This document shows, in pieces, positions 26,241-35,186 of a DNA stretch of 64,000 nt. The notes beneath the pieces are model-generated. The model did not search any database. It had not been told where the DNA came from and saw only the letters and a list, made by a program, of their open reading frames with translations. Within the stretch, counting starts at the first letter, position 1; every line of letters begins with the position of its first letter. This DNA comes from Bact-08 sp964533215 (GTDB lineage: Bacteria; Bacteroidota; Bacteroidia; Bacteroidales; UBA932), in the NCBI GenBank assembly GCA_964533215.1, contig CAZHLJ010000003.1, positions 1-64,000 of the forward strand, read 5' to 3'. The translations under genes were made by a program, and so were the position numbers.

Positions 26241-29048
26241 ATGAAAAAAGTAAATTTTTTTCTTACTTTTTTGCTGTCGGTTGGAACTATTTGTGCCCAA
26301 CCGACAGTTTCTTTTTTACCAACAGACAAAAACGTCCATTATGGTAAATTAGCTAATGGACTGACTTATTACATAAGAAGTAATCCATTACCACAGAAAA
26401 GGGCTTGTTTTTATTTTGTTCAGAAAACGGGATCTATGCAGGAAGAGGATAGTCAGTCCGGATTGGCCCATTTCCTAGAACACATGGCTTTTAATGGCTC
26501 TCAAAATTTTCCGGGCAGGAAAACGGTCGTTTCATTTGTAGAAAATAACGGAGGTCAGTTTGGTCAAAATATCAATGCTTATACCTCTTATGACGAGACT
26601 GTATATAGCCTGTCAGACATAATTCTGACCAACTCCTCGGTAGTTGATACATGTTTGCTTATTCTGCACGATTGGTCAGGTTTTTTGACCTTGGATAATG
26701 CGGAAATTGACAAAGAACGGGCTATAATAAAAGAGGAGTGGAGAACCCGTAATGATGCACAATCCCGAATATCGAATCAACTTTATTCTGTTTTCTTTAA
26801 TGGCAGCAACTATGCTAAACGCTCTCCGATAGGAAATATAGATGTTGTGGAAAATTTTAAATACCAAGAGTTAAGGGATTATTATCATAACTGGTATCGG
26901 CCCGATCTACAAGCGATAGTTGTTGTGGGGGATGTTGATGCAGATTCGGTTGAAAAAAAACTGAGAGCTCTATTTGCAAATATTCCGGCGGCTAAAAAAC
27001 CTGTCGTACCGTTTAATAACTATGTTCCTGATAATGAAAAGCCTCAAATAACACTTGCCGCAGATCCCGAAGCGATAAATTCTGCTGTAGCCGTCTTTTT
27101 CAAGCATAACATAATGCCCGACAGTATTAAAATGACTGAAGGGGCAATTTATGAGTCTTTACTTCGTATTGTTGCATCTCAAGCTTTATCCGGCAGATTG
27201 TCCGAAGCGGCTCAAAATACCGATGCTCCTTTTTCTTCAGCCAGTTCAAGTATTGGAAATTTTTTGATTGCAGCAACAAAAGACGCATGGAACTTAAGTG
27301 CGACGCCAAAGAAGGGTAAAATAAAAGAGAGTCTGGCTGCTTTGCTGAGAGAGAGCGAAAGAGTTTATAAATATGGATTTTCCATAGTAGAAATAGAAAG
27401 GGTCAAAAAATCCATACAGGCTTCGTATGATAATTTATATAATAACCGTAACAAACAAGCGAGTATAACTTATGTAAATCAATATACCCAACATTTTTTG
27501 ACTAAAGCTCCCATAACCGGGATTGAATTTGAGTACGATTTGGTAAAACGATTGTTAAAAACAATAGGGCCGAAAGAGTTGAATGACTACGTTCGTAGCG
27601 TTGTATCATTTAAAAATATGGCAATAGCAATTGCCGCTCCGTCAAAGGATGATATATCCTATCCAAGTGAACAAAATGTACTGGAATTAATAAAAGCAGT
27701 CAGAGAAGAAAAAATTCAGCCATATAAAGAAAAAACAACCGAGTCTTCATTAATGTCCAAACTTCCGAAAAGCGGGGAAATTATAAAAACAACCACTGAT
27801 AGCAAATGGAACACAACTAACTGGACACTATCGAATGGGATAATCGTAGTGCTGAAAAAAACAGACTATAAAGATGATTATGTTACCATGACGGCTGTTT
27901 CTAAAGGCGGAATTTTACAATTTCCTTATAGCGATGCTATTAATGCCGGCGCAATAAACGAAGTGGTAGGTTTGGGCGGACTGTCATCTTTCAGTAATAA
28001 TGAATTAAAGAAAATCTTGGTCGGGAAATCCGTATCTTCTTCTGTGTCTGTGTCTTTAACTACGCAGGGAATAAAAGGCCAATCCTCTGTAAAAGATCTG
28101 GAAACCCTATTCCAAATTGTTTATCTTCAGCTGATGGCTCCTCGTAAAGACCAAGAAGCATATTCAAATTATATAGCTCAATTGCGTGAAAATTTGCAAA
28201 ATGCCTGTAAAAACCCATACTCGGTTATGAATGACACAATTGTTCATACCTTATATGGAGTGAATCCTTTCATGCGTAAAATCAAGCCGGCAGATATAGA
28301 TAAACTTGACTATAATCGTATAATGGAGTTGTATAAAACATGTTTTTCCAACAATGGGTCGATGACGTTTACTTTCGTGGGAACTTTTGACGAGGATGCG
28401 ATAAGACCTTTGGTAGAACAATACCTTGCAGCATTGCCAAAAGGTAAACCTTTGAAGTATAATATAAAAGAAGATGATTTCCGTATAAAACCAGGTCAGT
28501 TTTGCAAAACAGTTAAGACTCAGATGCAAACCCCTAAAGCTTCTTTGTACGAATTGTATAGTGGCAATATCAAAAGAACCCCTAAAAACATTCTGACTTT
28601 AAACATATTAAAACAGGTCCTTGAAACGATGTTTTCTCAAAATTTACGGGAAGACAACGGGGGAGCGTATATAATAAGGACTAATGTCTCTTGTAGCCGA
28701 TTCCCGGAAGGTCAAGCAAAAATTGAGATTATGTATGATACTGATACATCCAAATTGAACACTACAAGACAGATCGTTCAGGCATGTATCAGCCATTTGG
28801 CGAAAAATACAATTCCTCGGGAGTTTTTGGATGTGCTTGTCAATTATACACTTAAAGAGGTGGCGCAGGCAAGAGAAACAGATGGTTATTGGTTGTCTGT
28901 TTTATCTGATTATTATTTGTATGGAGAAGATTATGCTTCAGATTATGATTCTTTATTGAGGTCAATAACACCTGATGAAATAAAAAATCTTATAAATGAA
29001 ATACTTGACCAAAAGAATTCAACAGAAATAATCATGCTGCCAGACTGA
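26241..29048 (+). CDS. Secreted M16-family (insulinase-like) zinc protease
   Basis: This 935-residue protein has a signal peptide (MKKVNFFLTFLLSVGTICAQ) and two M16 modules. The catalytic inverted zinc motif HFLEHMAFNG (H-x2-E-H) is near residue 75. The distal glutamate is plausible in KERAIIKEEWRTRND. The C-terminal half is the inactive clamp module. M16 proteases close around and degrade peptides of moderate length. Its place as last gene of a SusCD operon suggests periplasmic cleavage of imported peptides. The start is the ATG at 26241, since it opens directly into the signal peptide. Confidence 0.9.
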   Translation: MKKVNFFLTFLLSVGTICAQPTVSFLPTDKNVHYGKLANGLTYYIRSNPLPQKRACFYFVQKTGSMQEEDSQSGLAHFLEHMAFNGSQNFPGRKTVVSFVENNGGQFGQNINAYTSYDETVYSLSDIILTNSSVVDTCLLILHDWSGFLTLDNAEIDKERAIIKEEWRTRNDAQSRISNQLYSVFFNGSNYAKRSPIGNIDVVENFKYQELRDYYHNWYRPDLQAIVVVGDVDADSVEKKLRALFANIPAAKKPVVPFNNYVPDNEKPQITLAADPEAINSAVAVFFKHNIMPDSIKMTEGAIYESLLRIVASQALSGRLSEAAQNTDAPFSSASSSIGNFLIAATKDAWNLSATPKKGKIKESLAALLRESERVYKYGFSIVEIERVKKSIQASYDNLYNNRNKQASITYVNQYTQHFLTKAPITGIEFEYDLVKRLLKTIGPKELNDYVRSVVSFKNMAIAIAAPSKDDISYPSEQNVLELIKAVREEKIQPYKEKTTESSLMSKLPKSGEIIKTTTDSKWNTTNWTLSNGIIVVLKKTDYKDDYVTMTAVSKGGILQFPYSDAINAGAINEVVGLGGLSSFSNNELKKILVGKSVSSSVSVSLTTQGIKGQSSVKDLETLFQIVYLQLMAPRKDQEAYSNYIAQLRENLQNACKNPYSVMNDTIVHTLYGVNPFMRKIKPADIDKLDYNRIMELYKTCFSNNGSMTFTFVGTFDEDAIRPLVEQYLAALPKGKPLKYNIKEDDFRIKPGQFCKTVKTQMQTPKASLYELYSGNIKRTPKNILTLNILKQVLETMFSQNLREDNGGAYIIRTNVSCSRFPEGQAKIEIMYDTDTSKLNTTRQIVQACISHLAKNTIPREFLDVLVNYTLKEVAQARETDGYWLSVLSDYYLYGEDYASDYDSLLRSITPDEIKNLINEILDQKNSTEIIMLPD

Positions 29049-29057
29049 CCCAGACTC

Positions 29058-29168
29058 ACTGACCAAGTCATTCGTGGCATTAATTTGATAGTCAACGAGT
29101 TAAGTAGTTTTAGGGATATTAGTTAATATATTGTAATACAGGTGATTGCCACGAATGACTTGGTCAGT
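29058..29168. repeat. 111-bp element with perfect 22-bp terminal inverted repeats
   Basis: The sequence at 29058-29079 (beginning ACTGACCAAG) is the exact reverse complement of 29147-29168 (ending CTTGGTCAGT). They enclose 67 bp of AT-rich sequence with no gene. It lies 10 bp after the M16 protease stop and before a separate terminator. The size and perfect ends resemble a MITE, but I see no convincing target-site duplication. It could also be a large cruciform or a recombination site. Confidence 0.75.
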
Positions 29169-29183
29169 TGTCCTGTCCTGAAA

Positions 29184-29221
29184 AAAAGCGGGAATAGAGT
29201 GCTGACTCTATTCCCGCTTTT
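29184..29221. terminator. Strong bidirectional terminator
   Basis: A 17-pair perfect stem is made of AAAAGCGGGAATAGAGT and its complement around a GCTG loop. It has an A run on the left and a T run on the right. It serves the SusCD-protease operon on the plus strand and slyD on the minus strand, which converge here. Confidence 0.92.
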
Positions 29222-29241
29222 ATGTTTAATACTCGAGTGAA

Positions 29242-29775
29242 TTACTCGCCGCAGCCACCGCCGCAGCTTGAGCATCCGCCACTGCTGCAAGATGACTTCT
29301 CTCCGAAAAGACCATGTGTAAGCTCGTGCTCAGTAGCCTCGCGAACAGAAACCACAGATCCAGTAAAGTGAAGATCTGCCCCTGCCAATGGGTGGTTGAA
29401 GTTCATAACAACTACCTCATCTTTTATCTCGTCAATAGTTCCCTGAAGACGGTTGCCATCTGAATCCTGCATAGGAAGAACGTTGCCAACAGTAAGCAGT
29501 CCCTCTTCCAGTTTACCATCTATCATAAACAAATCCTTAGGAAGTTCAACTATGGCATCAGGGTTTTCCTCGCCATATCCCTCTTTAGCAGTAAGCATAA
29601 AGTCGAAGTTATCTCCAACCTCCTTGTTAATCACATTCTCTTCGAATTTTGGAAGAAGGTAGCCGGTGCCAAAGATAAATTCCATTGGCTTGTCTGCTTT
29701 GACAGTCTCCATTACGTCTCCATCTACTACTAGAGTATACGATAGTGCAACAACCTTGTTTGTGCCGATTTTCAT
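29242..29775 (-). CDS. SlyD-like FKBP peptidyl-prolyl isomerase
   Basis: This 177-residue FKBP-type prolyl isomerase and chaperone is of the SlyD group. The FKBP core has an inserted flap (IF) domain at about residues 70-120 (KEGYGEENPDAIVELPKDLF, then GNVLPMQDSDGN). The tail is rich in Cys and Gly (CSSGGCSSCGGGCGE), consistent with metal binding as in SlyD. The ATG at 29775 (MKIGTNKVV) was chosen because the longer frame adds unrelated residues. A minus-strand TAATTTTTG (29820-29812) is close to a -7 element. It shares the terminator with the operon to its left. Confidence 0.9.
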   Translation of the reverse strand: MKIGTNKVVALSYTLVVDGDVMETVKADKPMEFIFGTGYLLPKFEENVINKEVGDNFDFMLTAKEGYGEENPDAIVELPKDLFMIDGKLEEGLLTVGNVLPMQDSDGNRLQGTIDEIKDEVVVMNFNHPLAGADLHFTGSVVSVREATEHELTHGLFGEKSSCSSGGCSSCGGGCGE

Positions 29776-29829
29776 TTGATATAATTTTAAATTTGAAAAA
29801 TTTGAGTTATGCAAAAATTATGCTAAATT

Positions 29830-31182
29830 CTAAATGCCGCTGAAATCCACAGATTCAAAAGCAAGTGTCGGAATCAACCATCTGCTGGTATTCCTGGGAT
29901 CAGTCCCTATCTCAATTATGTTGTTCCATAAAGTGATGATATTGCCGGAAACGTTCATCTCCTTTATTGGATGGGAGATTTTTCCGTTTTCAAAGAAAAA
30001 GCCCTCTACGCCATAAGAAAAATCACCGGTAGATGAATTTGAGTTACCTCCGTTGAATCCGGTTACAAAAATTCCGGAGCCGCATTTTAATAATATGTAA
30101 TCCAGATCCTTTGGCTCTCTCTTTGAAAAATCTCTCTGAGATGGGTCATTGCTCAAGAAACAATCCAGTACGGATGGACCGTCAACAGTTACCGGTAGGC
30201 CTAGCTTTTTTGAATGATATGTGTTTATAAAGTATGTGTTTATTACTCCATTTTCTATTATACTCATTGGCTTTGTGGCAACTCCCTCTCCATCAAAATA
30301 TCTGGCTCCGGCAGCACCAATAAGATGAGCGTCGTCGAAGAGGGTGAAGTTGGGTGAAAAGACTTGCTTTCCCAACATATCCTTTAAAAATGAGTTGTTT
30401 TGCTGGATAGAGGCACCGTTTAACGCAGAAACGATAGGAGAGATCAACCTGCTTGATACAGTATTCTCTATGACCATATTGTATTTGCCAGACTTCATTT
30501 TGACAGGATTAAGCCTGTCAAGCGCTCTTTGCAAAGCTGTTGCCCCGCAGCCTGTTTTTTTCAACTTGTCGAAGAACATCGTGCTTTCGTACCACCACGC
30601 CTCCGGCCTTGCATCACCTCTGCCCTTGACAGAGCATTCAGAGCTCAAAATGAAGCTTGTCTGATGGCTCTCGTTCTCAAAGCCTTGAGAATCTATGATG
30701 TAGCAATAGTCGTCGGAGTCCCCGTATTCACTGTTCACGGAGATTATTCTTTTGTCCTTACCTATAACCTCAGCAGAACAATTAAAAGCTATGTCTAATT
30801 TTTCTTTTTGTTCAATAGTCTCGAAGGAACTGTCATATTGTCTTAAATCCTCGCCACCTCCGGTGTAATACAACATTTTGTCAGGTAATACCCGGCAAGA
30901 GTCAGGAGTGAGCAATCTTGTTGCCTCTATTCCCTTTCCTATGAAATCGGCTACCTCACCACTCTCAGTCCTGTTTGTGGAGAATGAGCCGTATTTTCCA
31001 TCCACGTATAGTTGAATGTACAGTGATGACCCGGTGGATTGCTGGAGCCTGTCTACTTTCTCTTTTCTCACAGAACAGGAATTCTGCGTTGATATGTTAA
31101 GACATATACGTGCTCCCTGGCAACCCTTTGCAAGAGAAACCTCCAAAGCTTTTATTGCATCATCTTTAGGATTTGAGTTCAT
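29830..31182 (-). CDS. TldD/PmbA family protein, PmbA (TldE)-like subunit
   Basis: This 450-residue partner of the TldD metalloprotease has the family fold but lacks the HExxxH motif. The conserved region GARYFDGEGVATKPMSIIENGVINTYFINTYHSKKLG is visible near residue 290. TldD and PmbA form a heteromeric protease that degrades unfolded peptides and in some bacteria matures peptide antibiotics. Its ATG at 31182 overlaps the last base of the TldD stop (TGATG), so the subunits are translationally coupled. A longer frame to 31269 would overlap tldD by 88 nt and is not needed. Confidence 0.88.
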   Translation of the reverse strand: MNSNPKDDAIKALEVSLAKGCQGARICLNISTQNSCSVRKEKVDRLQQSTGSSLYIQLYVDGKYGSFSTNRTESGEVADFIGKGIEATRLLTPDSCRVLPDKMLYYTGGGEDLRQYDSSFETIEQKEKLDIAFNCSAEVIGKDKRIISVNSEYGDSDDYCYIIDSQGFENESHQTSFILSSECSVKGRGDARPEAWWYESTMFFDKLKKTGCGATALQRALDRLNPVKMKSGKYNMVIENTVSSRLISPIVSALNGASIQQNNSFLKDMLGKQVFSPNFTLFDDAHLIGAAGARYFDGEGVATKPMSIIENGVINTYFINTYHSKKLGLPVTVDGPSVLDCFLSNDPSQRDFSKREPKDLDYILLKCGSGIFVTGFNGGNSNSSTGDFSYGVEGFFFENGKISHPIKEMNVSGNIITLWNNIIEIGTDPRNTSRWLIPTLAFESVDFSGI

Positions 31183-32606
31183 CAGTTCCTTACCCCTCCA
31201 ACGGTTAGTTTTTTTACGAGCACAGAGGGCATGCCGCAGGAAACAGCGCAATACTGTTCCTTTCCGCAAGTCCAGGTCCCGTTGTCAATAATAGAGTTGT
31301 CTGCAACGGCAACAATGTCAGCCAAAGCCTGAGGCCCGTTGCCTATAACGTTTATATCTTTTATGGGTTGTGTTAGTTTTCCATTTTCTATGAGAAATCC
31401 GGATTTGACAAAAAATGTAAAGTCGCCTGCTCCAATCTGTACCTGACCGTTTGAAAAGTTGTCTACAAAAATTCCCTTCTTTACAGAAGCGATAATATCG
31501 CTCTCCTTGCTTTTCCCGTTTTCCATGTAGGTGGCCCTCATCCTAGGGAGAGGCATATATCTGAACGATTCCCTTCGTCCGTTTCCGGTAGGCATTGTAT
31601 TATAATGTTTTGCACTTATCCTGTCGTGAAGGTAGGATGTAAGTATTCCATCTCGCACCATATATGTTTTCTGGCCAATGATGCCTTCGTCGTCCATATT
31701 GACAGAACCTCTGTTCCATGGAATTGTTCCGTCATCAATTACAGAAATCTCTTCCGAGCAGACCTTTGTACCGAATTTGTCTGCAAAAATTGATGTGTTG
31801 AGTCTGTTGAAATCTGCTTCGAATGCGTGTCCTATTGCCTCATGAAGAAGTATTCCTGAGCCACCCGCTCCCATTACAACAGGAAATTCTCCACCAGATG
31901 GCTGTATTGCATCAAAAAGGTCAGCTGTTTTGGAAACAACCTCCTTGGCAACCTCATCAATCAGATCATAGGATAAAAATTCAAATCCCATCCTGAAACT
32001 TCTGGATGCCGAACCATTTTCCACCTTCCCGTTACACTCCATAATACAGGTGGCAGAAAGAGAGGCCATAGGTCTCTCGTCGAAGGCAAGCAGACCTTCT
32101 GAATTGAAGTAGAGAATCTGGGATGTTGAATCTGAAATCCGGGCCAAAACTTTGTTCACTCTGCCATCCAGACCGAAAATTCCGGAATTTAATGCTTGTA
32201 GATATGGAATTTTGTCAGATATGGGATTTTCTTCCCATTGGCAAATAACAGGGTAATAATTTTTGTATTTTAGGTTGCTGACTTTTAAAGGGACTTTGAG
32301 TCTTGCTGTGCTGGAGGCTATCTGGGAAGCGGCTTTGGCTGCCTTTTCCATCTCCTTTAAAGAGGTTATCTCAGTATATGCATAGCCTGTCTGGTCTCCA
32401 AGGAGAACGCGGACACCCATTCCATAGTCAATGTGAGAACCAACGGCGTTTACCTCTCCATCCCTCAAAGCCAGTTCGTTTGAGATACTGTGCTCAAAGT
32501 ACAGGTCTGCAAAATCACCGCCATTTGAAAGAGCAATTTCAATAAGCCTCCTGAGATCTTCTTTGCATACACCAAAAAAAGCCATCAATTTCTGAGGATC
32601 AATCAT
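31182..32606 (-). CDS. tldD: TldD-like zinc metalloprotease subunit
   Basis: This 474-residue catalytic subunit of the TldD/PmbA protease carries the zinc motif HEAIGHAFEAD (H-E-x3-H) near residue 255. It also has the conserved downstream GRRESFRYMPLPRMRATYMENG. The start is the ATG at 32606 (MIDPQKL), 9 nt after the predicted transcription start of a near-perfect promoter on the minus strand. It is the first gene of a two-gene operon with the PmbA-like gene, and is divergent from the WYL regulator gene. Confidence 0.93.
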   Translation of the reverse strand: MIDPQKLMAFFGVCKEDLRRLIEIALSNGGDFADLYFEHSISNELALRDGEVNAVGSHIDYGMGVRVLLGDQTGYAYTEITSLKEMEKAAKAASQIASSTARLKVPLKVSNLKYKNYYPVICQWEENPISDKIPYLQALNSGIFGLDGRVNKVLARISDSTSQILYFNSEGLLAFDERPMASLSATCIMECNGKVENGSASRSFRMGFEFLSYDLIDEVAKEVVSKTADLFDAIQPSGGEFPVVMGAGGSGILLHEAIGHAFEADFNRLNTSIFADKFGTKVCSEEISVIDDGTIPWNRGSVNMDDEGIIGQKTYMVRDGILTSYLHDRISAKHYNTMPTGNGRRESFRYMPLPRMRATYMENGKSKESDIIASVKKGIFVDNFSNGQVQIGAGDFTFFVKSGFLIENGKLTQPIKDINVIGNGPQALADIVAVADNSIIDNGTWTCGKEQYCAVSCGMPSVLVKKLTVGGVRN

Positions 32607-32621
32607 AGGACATATTTTGTG

Positions 32622-32653
32622 CAAAAATATCTAAAAATGCATAAATTAGCAAA
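32622..32653 (-). promoter_or_regulatory. Promoter of the tldD-pmbA operon
   Basis: On the minus strand TTTG (32653-32650) is followed after 20 nt by TATTTTTG (32629-32622). This matches the Bacteroidota TTTG-N19-21-TAnnTTTG rule exactly. Transcription would start near 32615, leaving a leader of about 9 nt before the tldD ATG at 32606. Confidence 0.7.
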
Positions 32654-32669
32654 TTATAATTTCACTCAA

Positions 32670-33566
32670 ATGGACCAACCAAAACTGGAAAGGCTGCTGC
32701 GAATAATGCAGCTTATGATAAACAACAACAGATATACGATAGAAGACCTTGCAAGCAGACTGGAGACCTCACCCAGAACTGTTTACAGATACATAGATAC
32801 ATTCCGTAGTGCTGGATTTCTGGTTGACGAAAGAAATGGAATCTTTTCCCTGAGTAAGGAGTCAAAGCAGTTAAGGAGCATTTCGGAGTTGGTATACTTT
32901 ACTGAAGAGGAGGCTTATATTCTTAAAAGAGCAATAGAATCTATTGATGATGATAATCCTGCCCTAGGCGGACTCAAGAAAAAACTTTATTCAGTATATG
33001 ATTTCAAAAGAATAGCAGATGTTGTTGTTCATCCAAATCAGCTTAATGTTGTAAACAACCTTATTGAGGCAATCAAATTCAAGGAGCAGGTGAAGCTTGT
33101 CGGATACCGCTCTTCCAACAGTGGCAATGTATCCGACAGGTTGGTTGAACCATTTGCCTTTGACACCAATATGGTTCAGATTTTCTGCTATGAGCCGGCG
33201 AGCAATAGAAACAAATTGTTCAAGATTGCGAGAATTGCAGCAGTCAACAGACTCGAAAGCGACTGGTGCTGTGAGCATCTTCATCAAAAAGCCAAAACTG
33301 ATATCTTCAGAATATCAGGCTTTGACGATTTTCCTGTTAAGTTGAAGCTAACCATGCTTGCAGCAAATCTTTTGTTGGAAGAATATCCATTATCTGAGAA
33401 GTATCTTAAAAAAGTTTCTGATAATGAATTTATTTTCGATGCTATGGTTTGCAACTATCAAGGTGTCGGAAGGTTTGTTCTAGGGCTTTGCAATGAGATA
33501 GAGGTACTTGACAGCCCAGGCTTTGAAATGTTTCTTAGAGAAAAGAGGGCTGGAAGCAAGTTTTAG
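32670..33566 (+). CDS. HTH/WYL-domain transcriptional regulator
   Basis: This 298-residue DNA-binding regulator has an N-terminal winged helix-turn-helix (LRIMQLMINNNRYTIEDLASRLETSPRTVYRYIDTFRSAGF, about residues 8-52). A central WYL domain lies at about residues 140-215 and includes VKLVGYRSSNSG and LVEPFAFDTNMVQIFCYE. A WCX-like C-terminal part follows. WYL domains bind ligands or nucleic acid and control diverse systems. It reads toward the pigment cluster and ends 92 bp before the ammonia-lyase gene, with no clear terminator between. It may influence the cluster, but it could equally be a general regulator. The ATG at 32670 precedes the conserved start. Confidence 0.82.
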   Translation: MDQPKLERLLRIMQLMINNNRYTIEDLASRLETSPRTVYRYIDTFRSAGFLVDERNGIFSLSKESKQLRSISELVYFTEEEAYILKRAIESIDDDNPALGGLKKKLYSVYDFKRIADVVVHPNQLNVVNNLIEAIKFKEQVKLVGYRSSNSGNVSDRLVEPFAFDTNMVQIFCYEPASNRNKLFKIARIAAVNRLESDWCCEHLHQKAKTDIFRISGFDDFPVKLKLTMLAANLLLEEYPLSEKYLKKVSDNEFIFDAMVCNYQGVGRFVLGLCNEIEVLDSPGFEMFLREKRAGSKF

Positions 33567-33598
33567 ATTCCTGATGAAGGCCCATGGAGTGTAATTTT

Positions 33599-33630
33599 TT
33601 TGGTTATATTTCTGAAAAACCATAATTTTG
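33599..33630 (+). promoter_or_regulatory. Main promoter of the flexirubin-type cluster
   Basis: TTTG (33599-33602) is followed after exactly 20 nt by TAATTTTG (33623-33630), an ideal Bacteroidota promoter. Transcription would begin near 33637, about 22 nt before the GTG start of the ammonia-lyase gene. The short inverted repeat GGTT-AACC lies in the spacer and could be coincidental. Confidence 0.72.
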
Positions 33631-33658
33631 TTAGGTTAACCGCTTAAGTAATAATTTA

Positions 33659-35185
33659 GTGTTAAGTATCGACAATAACATCTCCTTTGATGAGATAAAA
33701 CGAATCGTTCAGGATAAGGAGAAAGTAGCTATCGAGCCATCTGTCTTAGACAGAATCATTGAGAATTACGATTTTCTTGAGAATTTCCGAAGTGACAAAG
33801 TCATCTATGGAATAAATACTGGCTTTGGCCCAATGGCACAATATAGAGTCGATGATAAATCACTGGCTCAGCTTCAGTACAATATTATAAGAAGTCATTC
33901 GACGGGAGCCGGGGCGCTCTCGGATGATATATGTGTAAGAGCGGCAATGTTGGCAAGACTGACAACGTTTTTACAAGGGTTTTCCGGTGTTCATGTAGAA
34001 CTTGTTAACCTTATGGTTCAGTTTCTGAACTTGGAAATTTATCCTATAATCCCGGAACATGGAAGTGTCGGTGCAAGTGGAGATCTAGTGCAGATGGCTC
34101 ACATTGCTCTGGCTTTGATAGGAGAGGGTGAGGTAAGGCACAAAAATGTTTTGAGAGATACTTCGTCTGTCATGAAGGAGTATGGTCTTAAGCCTTTGAC
34201 TATACATATTAGAGAGGGGCTGGCCCTTGCAAATGGAACAGGAATGATGACAGGTATTGGTTTTCTGAACATTTACCATGCACAGAAACTCCTTAAGTGG
34301 TCGATTCTTGCATCTGTTATCATGAATGAGATCACGCAGTCCTATGATGATTTCGTCTCTGAGGCGCTTAACGGCTCAAAACCACATCCTGGACAGATAG
34401 AGATTGCCAGACAGATGCGGGATATCATGAGCAGTTCAAAAAGATTGATGAAGAGAGAGTGCGAGCTTTATGACAAGAAAAAGACGGTGAATGAGTCGGT
34501 ATTCAAACAGAAAGTGCAGAGCTATTATTCGTTAAGGTGTGTTCCTCAGATACTTGGTCCGGTATATGATACAGTGGAATATTCAAAGAGAGTCGTAATG
34601 ACAGAGTTCAATAGTGTATGTGACAACCCTGTCGTTGATGACAAGTCCAACAATATTTATCATGGAGGCAACTTCCATGGAGATTATGTGAGTTTTGAGA
34701 TGGATAAGCTGAAGATTGCAGTTACAAAGCTTACCATGCTTGCCGAAAGGCAGTTGAACTATCTTTTCCATGATAAGATAAATGGTATTCTTCCTCCGTT
34801 TGTAAACCTTGGTGTTCTAGGTCTGAACTATGGACTGCAGGCTGCTCAGTTTACTGCAACATCCACTACTGCCGAATGCCAGACGCTTTCCAATCCAATG
34901 TACATCCATAGCATTCCAAACAACAATGATAATCAGGATGTTGTCAGCATGGGGACAAACTCTGCTCAGTTAGCGAAAAAAGTAATAGATAACTCTTTTC
35001 AGGTTCTCTCGATACAGTACATGGCGTTGCTGCAGGCTATAGATTTTCTTAAAATCGAAAATGACCTTTCTAATGAAAGCAGGGATGTATACAATAAAAT
35101 AAGAGCCTTTTTCCCTATCTTTGTCGAAGATACTCCTAAGTACAAGGAGATAGAGGCAATCACTAACTTTTTAAAAGAGAATTAA
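33659..35185 (+). CDS. Tyrosine ammonia-lyase (aromatic amino acid lyase)
   Basis: This 508-residue MIO enzyme of the HAL/PAL/TAL family deaminates tyrosine to trans-4-coumarate. The MIO cofactor triad A139-S140-G141 lies in HGSVGASGDLVQMAH. The catalytic Tyr50 is in VIYGINTGFGP, and FNSVCDNPVVDDKSN and VHSIPNNNDNQD-like motifs are downstream. The selectivity region reads NIIRSHSTGAG, as I recall for the characterised Flavobacterium johnsoniae tyrosine ammonia-lyase, to which the whole chain is very similar. Tyrosine is therefore favoured over histidine. Translation starts at a GTG, 22 nt after the predicted transcription start. It is the first gene of the cluster and supplies its aromatic starter. 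Confidence 0.9.
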   Translation: MLSIDNNISFDEIKRIVQDKEKVAIEPSVLDRIIENYDFLENFRSDKVIYGINTGFGPMAQYRVDDKSLAQLQYNIIRSHSTGAGALSDDICVRAAMLARLTTFLQGFSGVHVELVNLMVQFLNLEIYPIIPEHGSVGASGDLVQMAHIALALIGEGEVRHKNVLRDTSSVMKEYGLKPLTIHIREGLALANGTGMMTGIGFLNIYHAQKLLKWSILASVIMNEITQSYDDFVSEALNGSKPHPGQIEIARQMRDIMSSSKRLMKRECELYDKKKTVNESVFKQKVQSYYSLRCVPQILGPVYDTVEYSKRVVMTEFNSVCDNPVVDDKSNNIYHGGNFHGDYVSFEMDKLKIAVTKLTMLAERQLNYLFHDKINGILPPFVNLGVLGLNYGLQAAQFTATSTTAECQTLSNPMYIHSIPNNNDNQDVVSMGTNSAQLAKKVIDNSFQVLSIQYMALLQAIDFLKIENDLSNESRDVYNKIRAFFPIFVEDTPKYKEIEAITNFLKEN

Positions 35186-35186
35186 G

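Noticed and set aside
11551..29048. Polysaccharide utilisation locus
   Set aside because: SusC and SusD are present, but there are no glycoside hydrolases, polysaccharide lyases or sulfatases; peptide use fits better.
29058..29168. Invertible promoter (inverton)
   Set aside because: The flanking genes converge on this site, so a flipping promoter would drive neither in the sense direction, and no good TAnnTTTG element is inside; no recombinase gene is adjacent.
29830..32606. RiPP maturation locus based on TldD/PmbA
   Set aside because: No precursor peptide or modifying enzyme gene is visible nearby; TldD/PmbA are common housekeeping genes in Bacteroidota.
33659..35185. Histidine ammonia-lyase (hutH) of histidine degradation
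   Set aside because: The overall sequence and the RSH-containing selectivity region resemble the Flavobacterium tyrosine ammonia-lyase, and the context is pigment synthesis with no hutU, hutI or ftcD genes.
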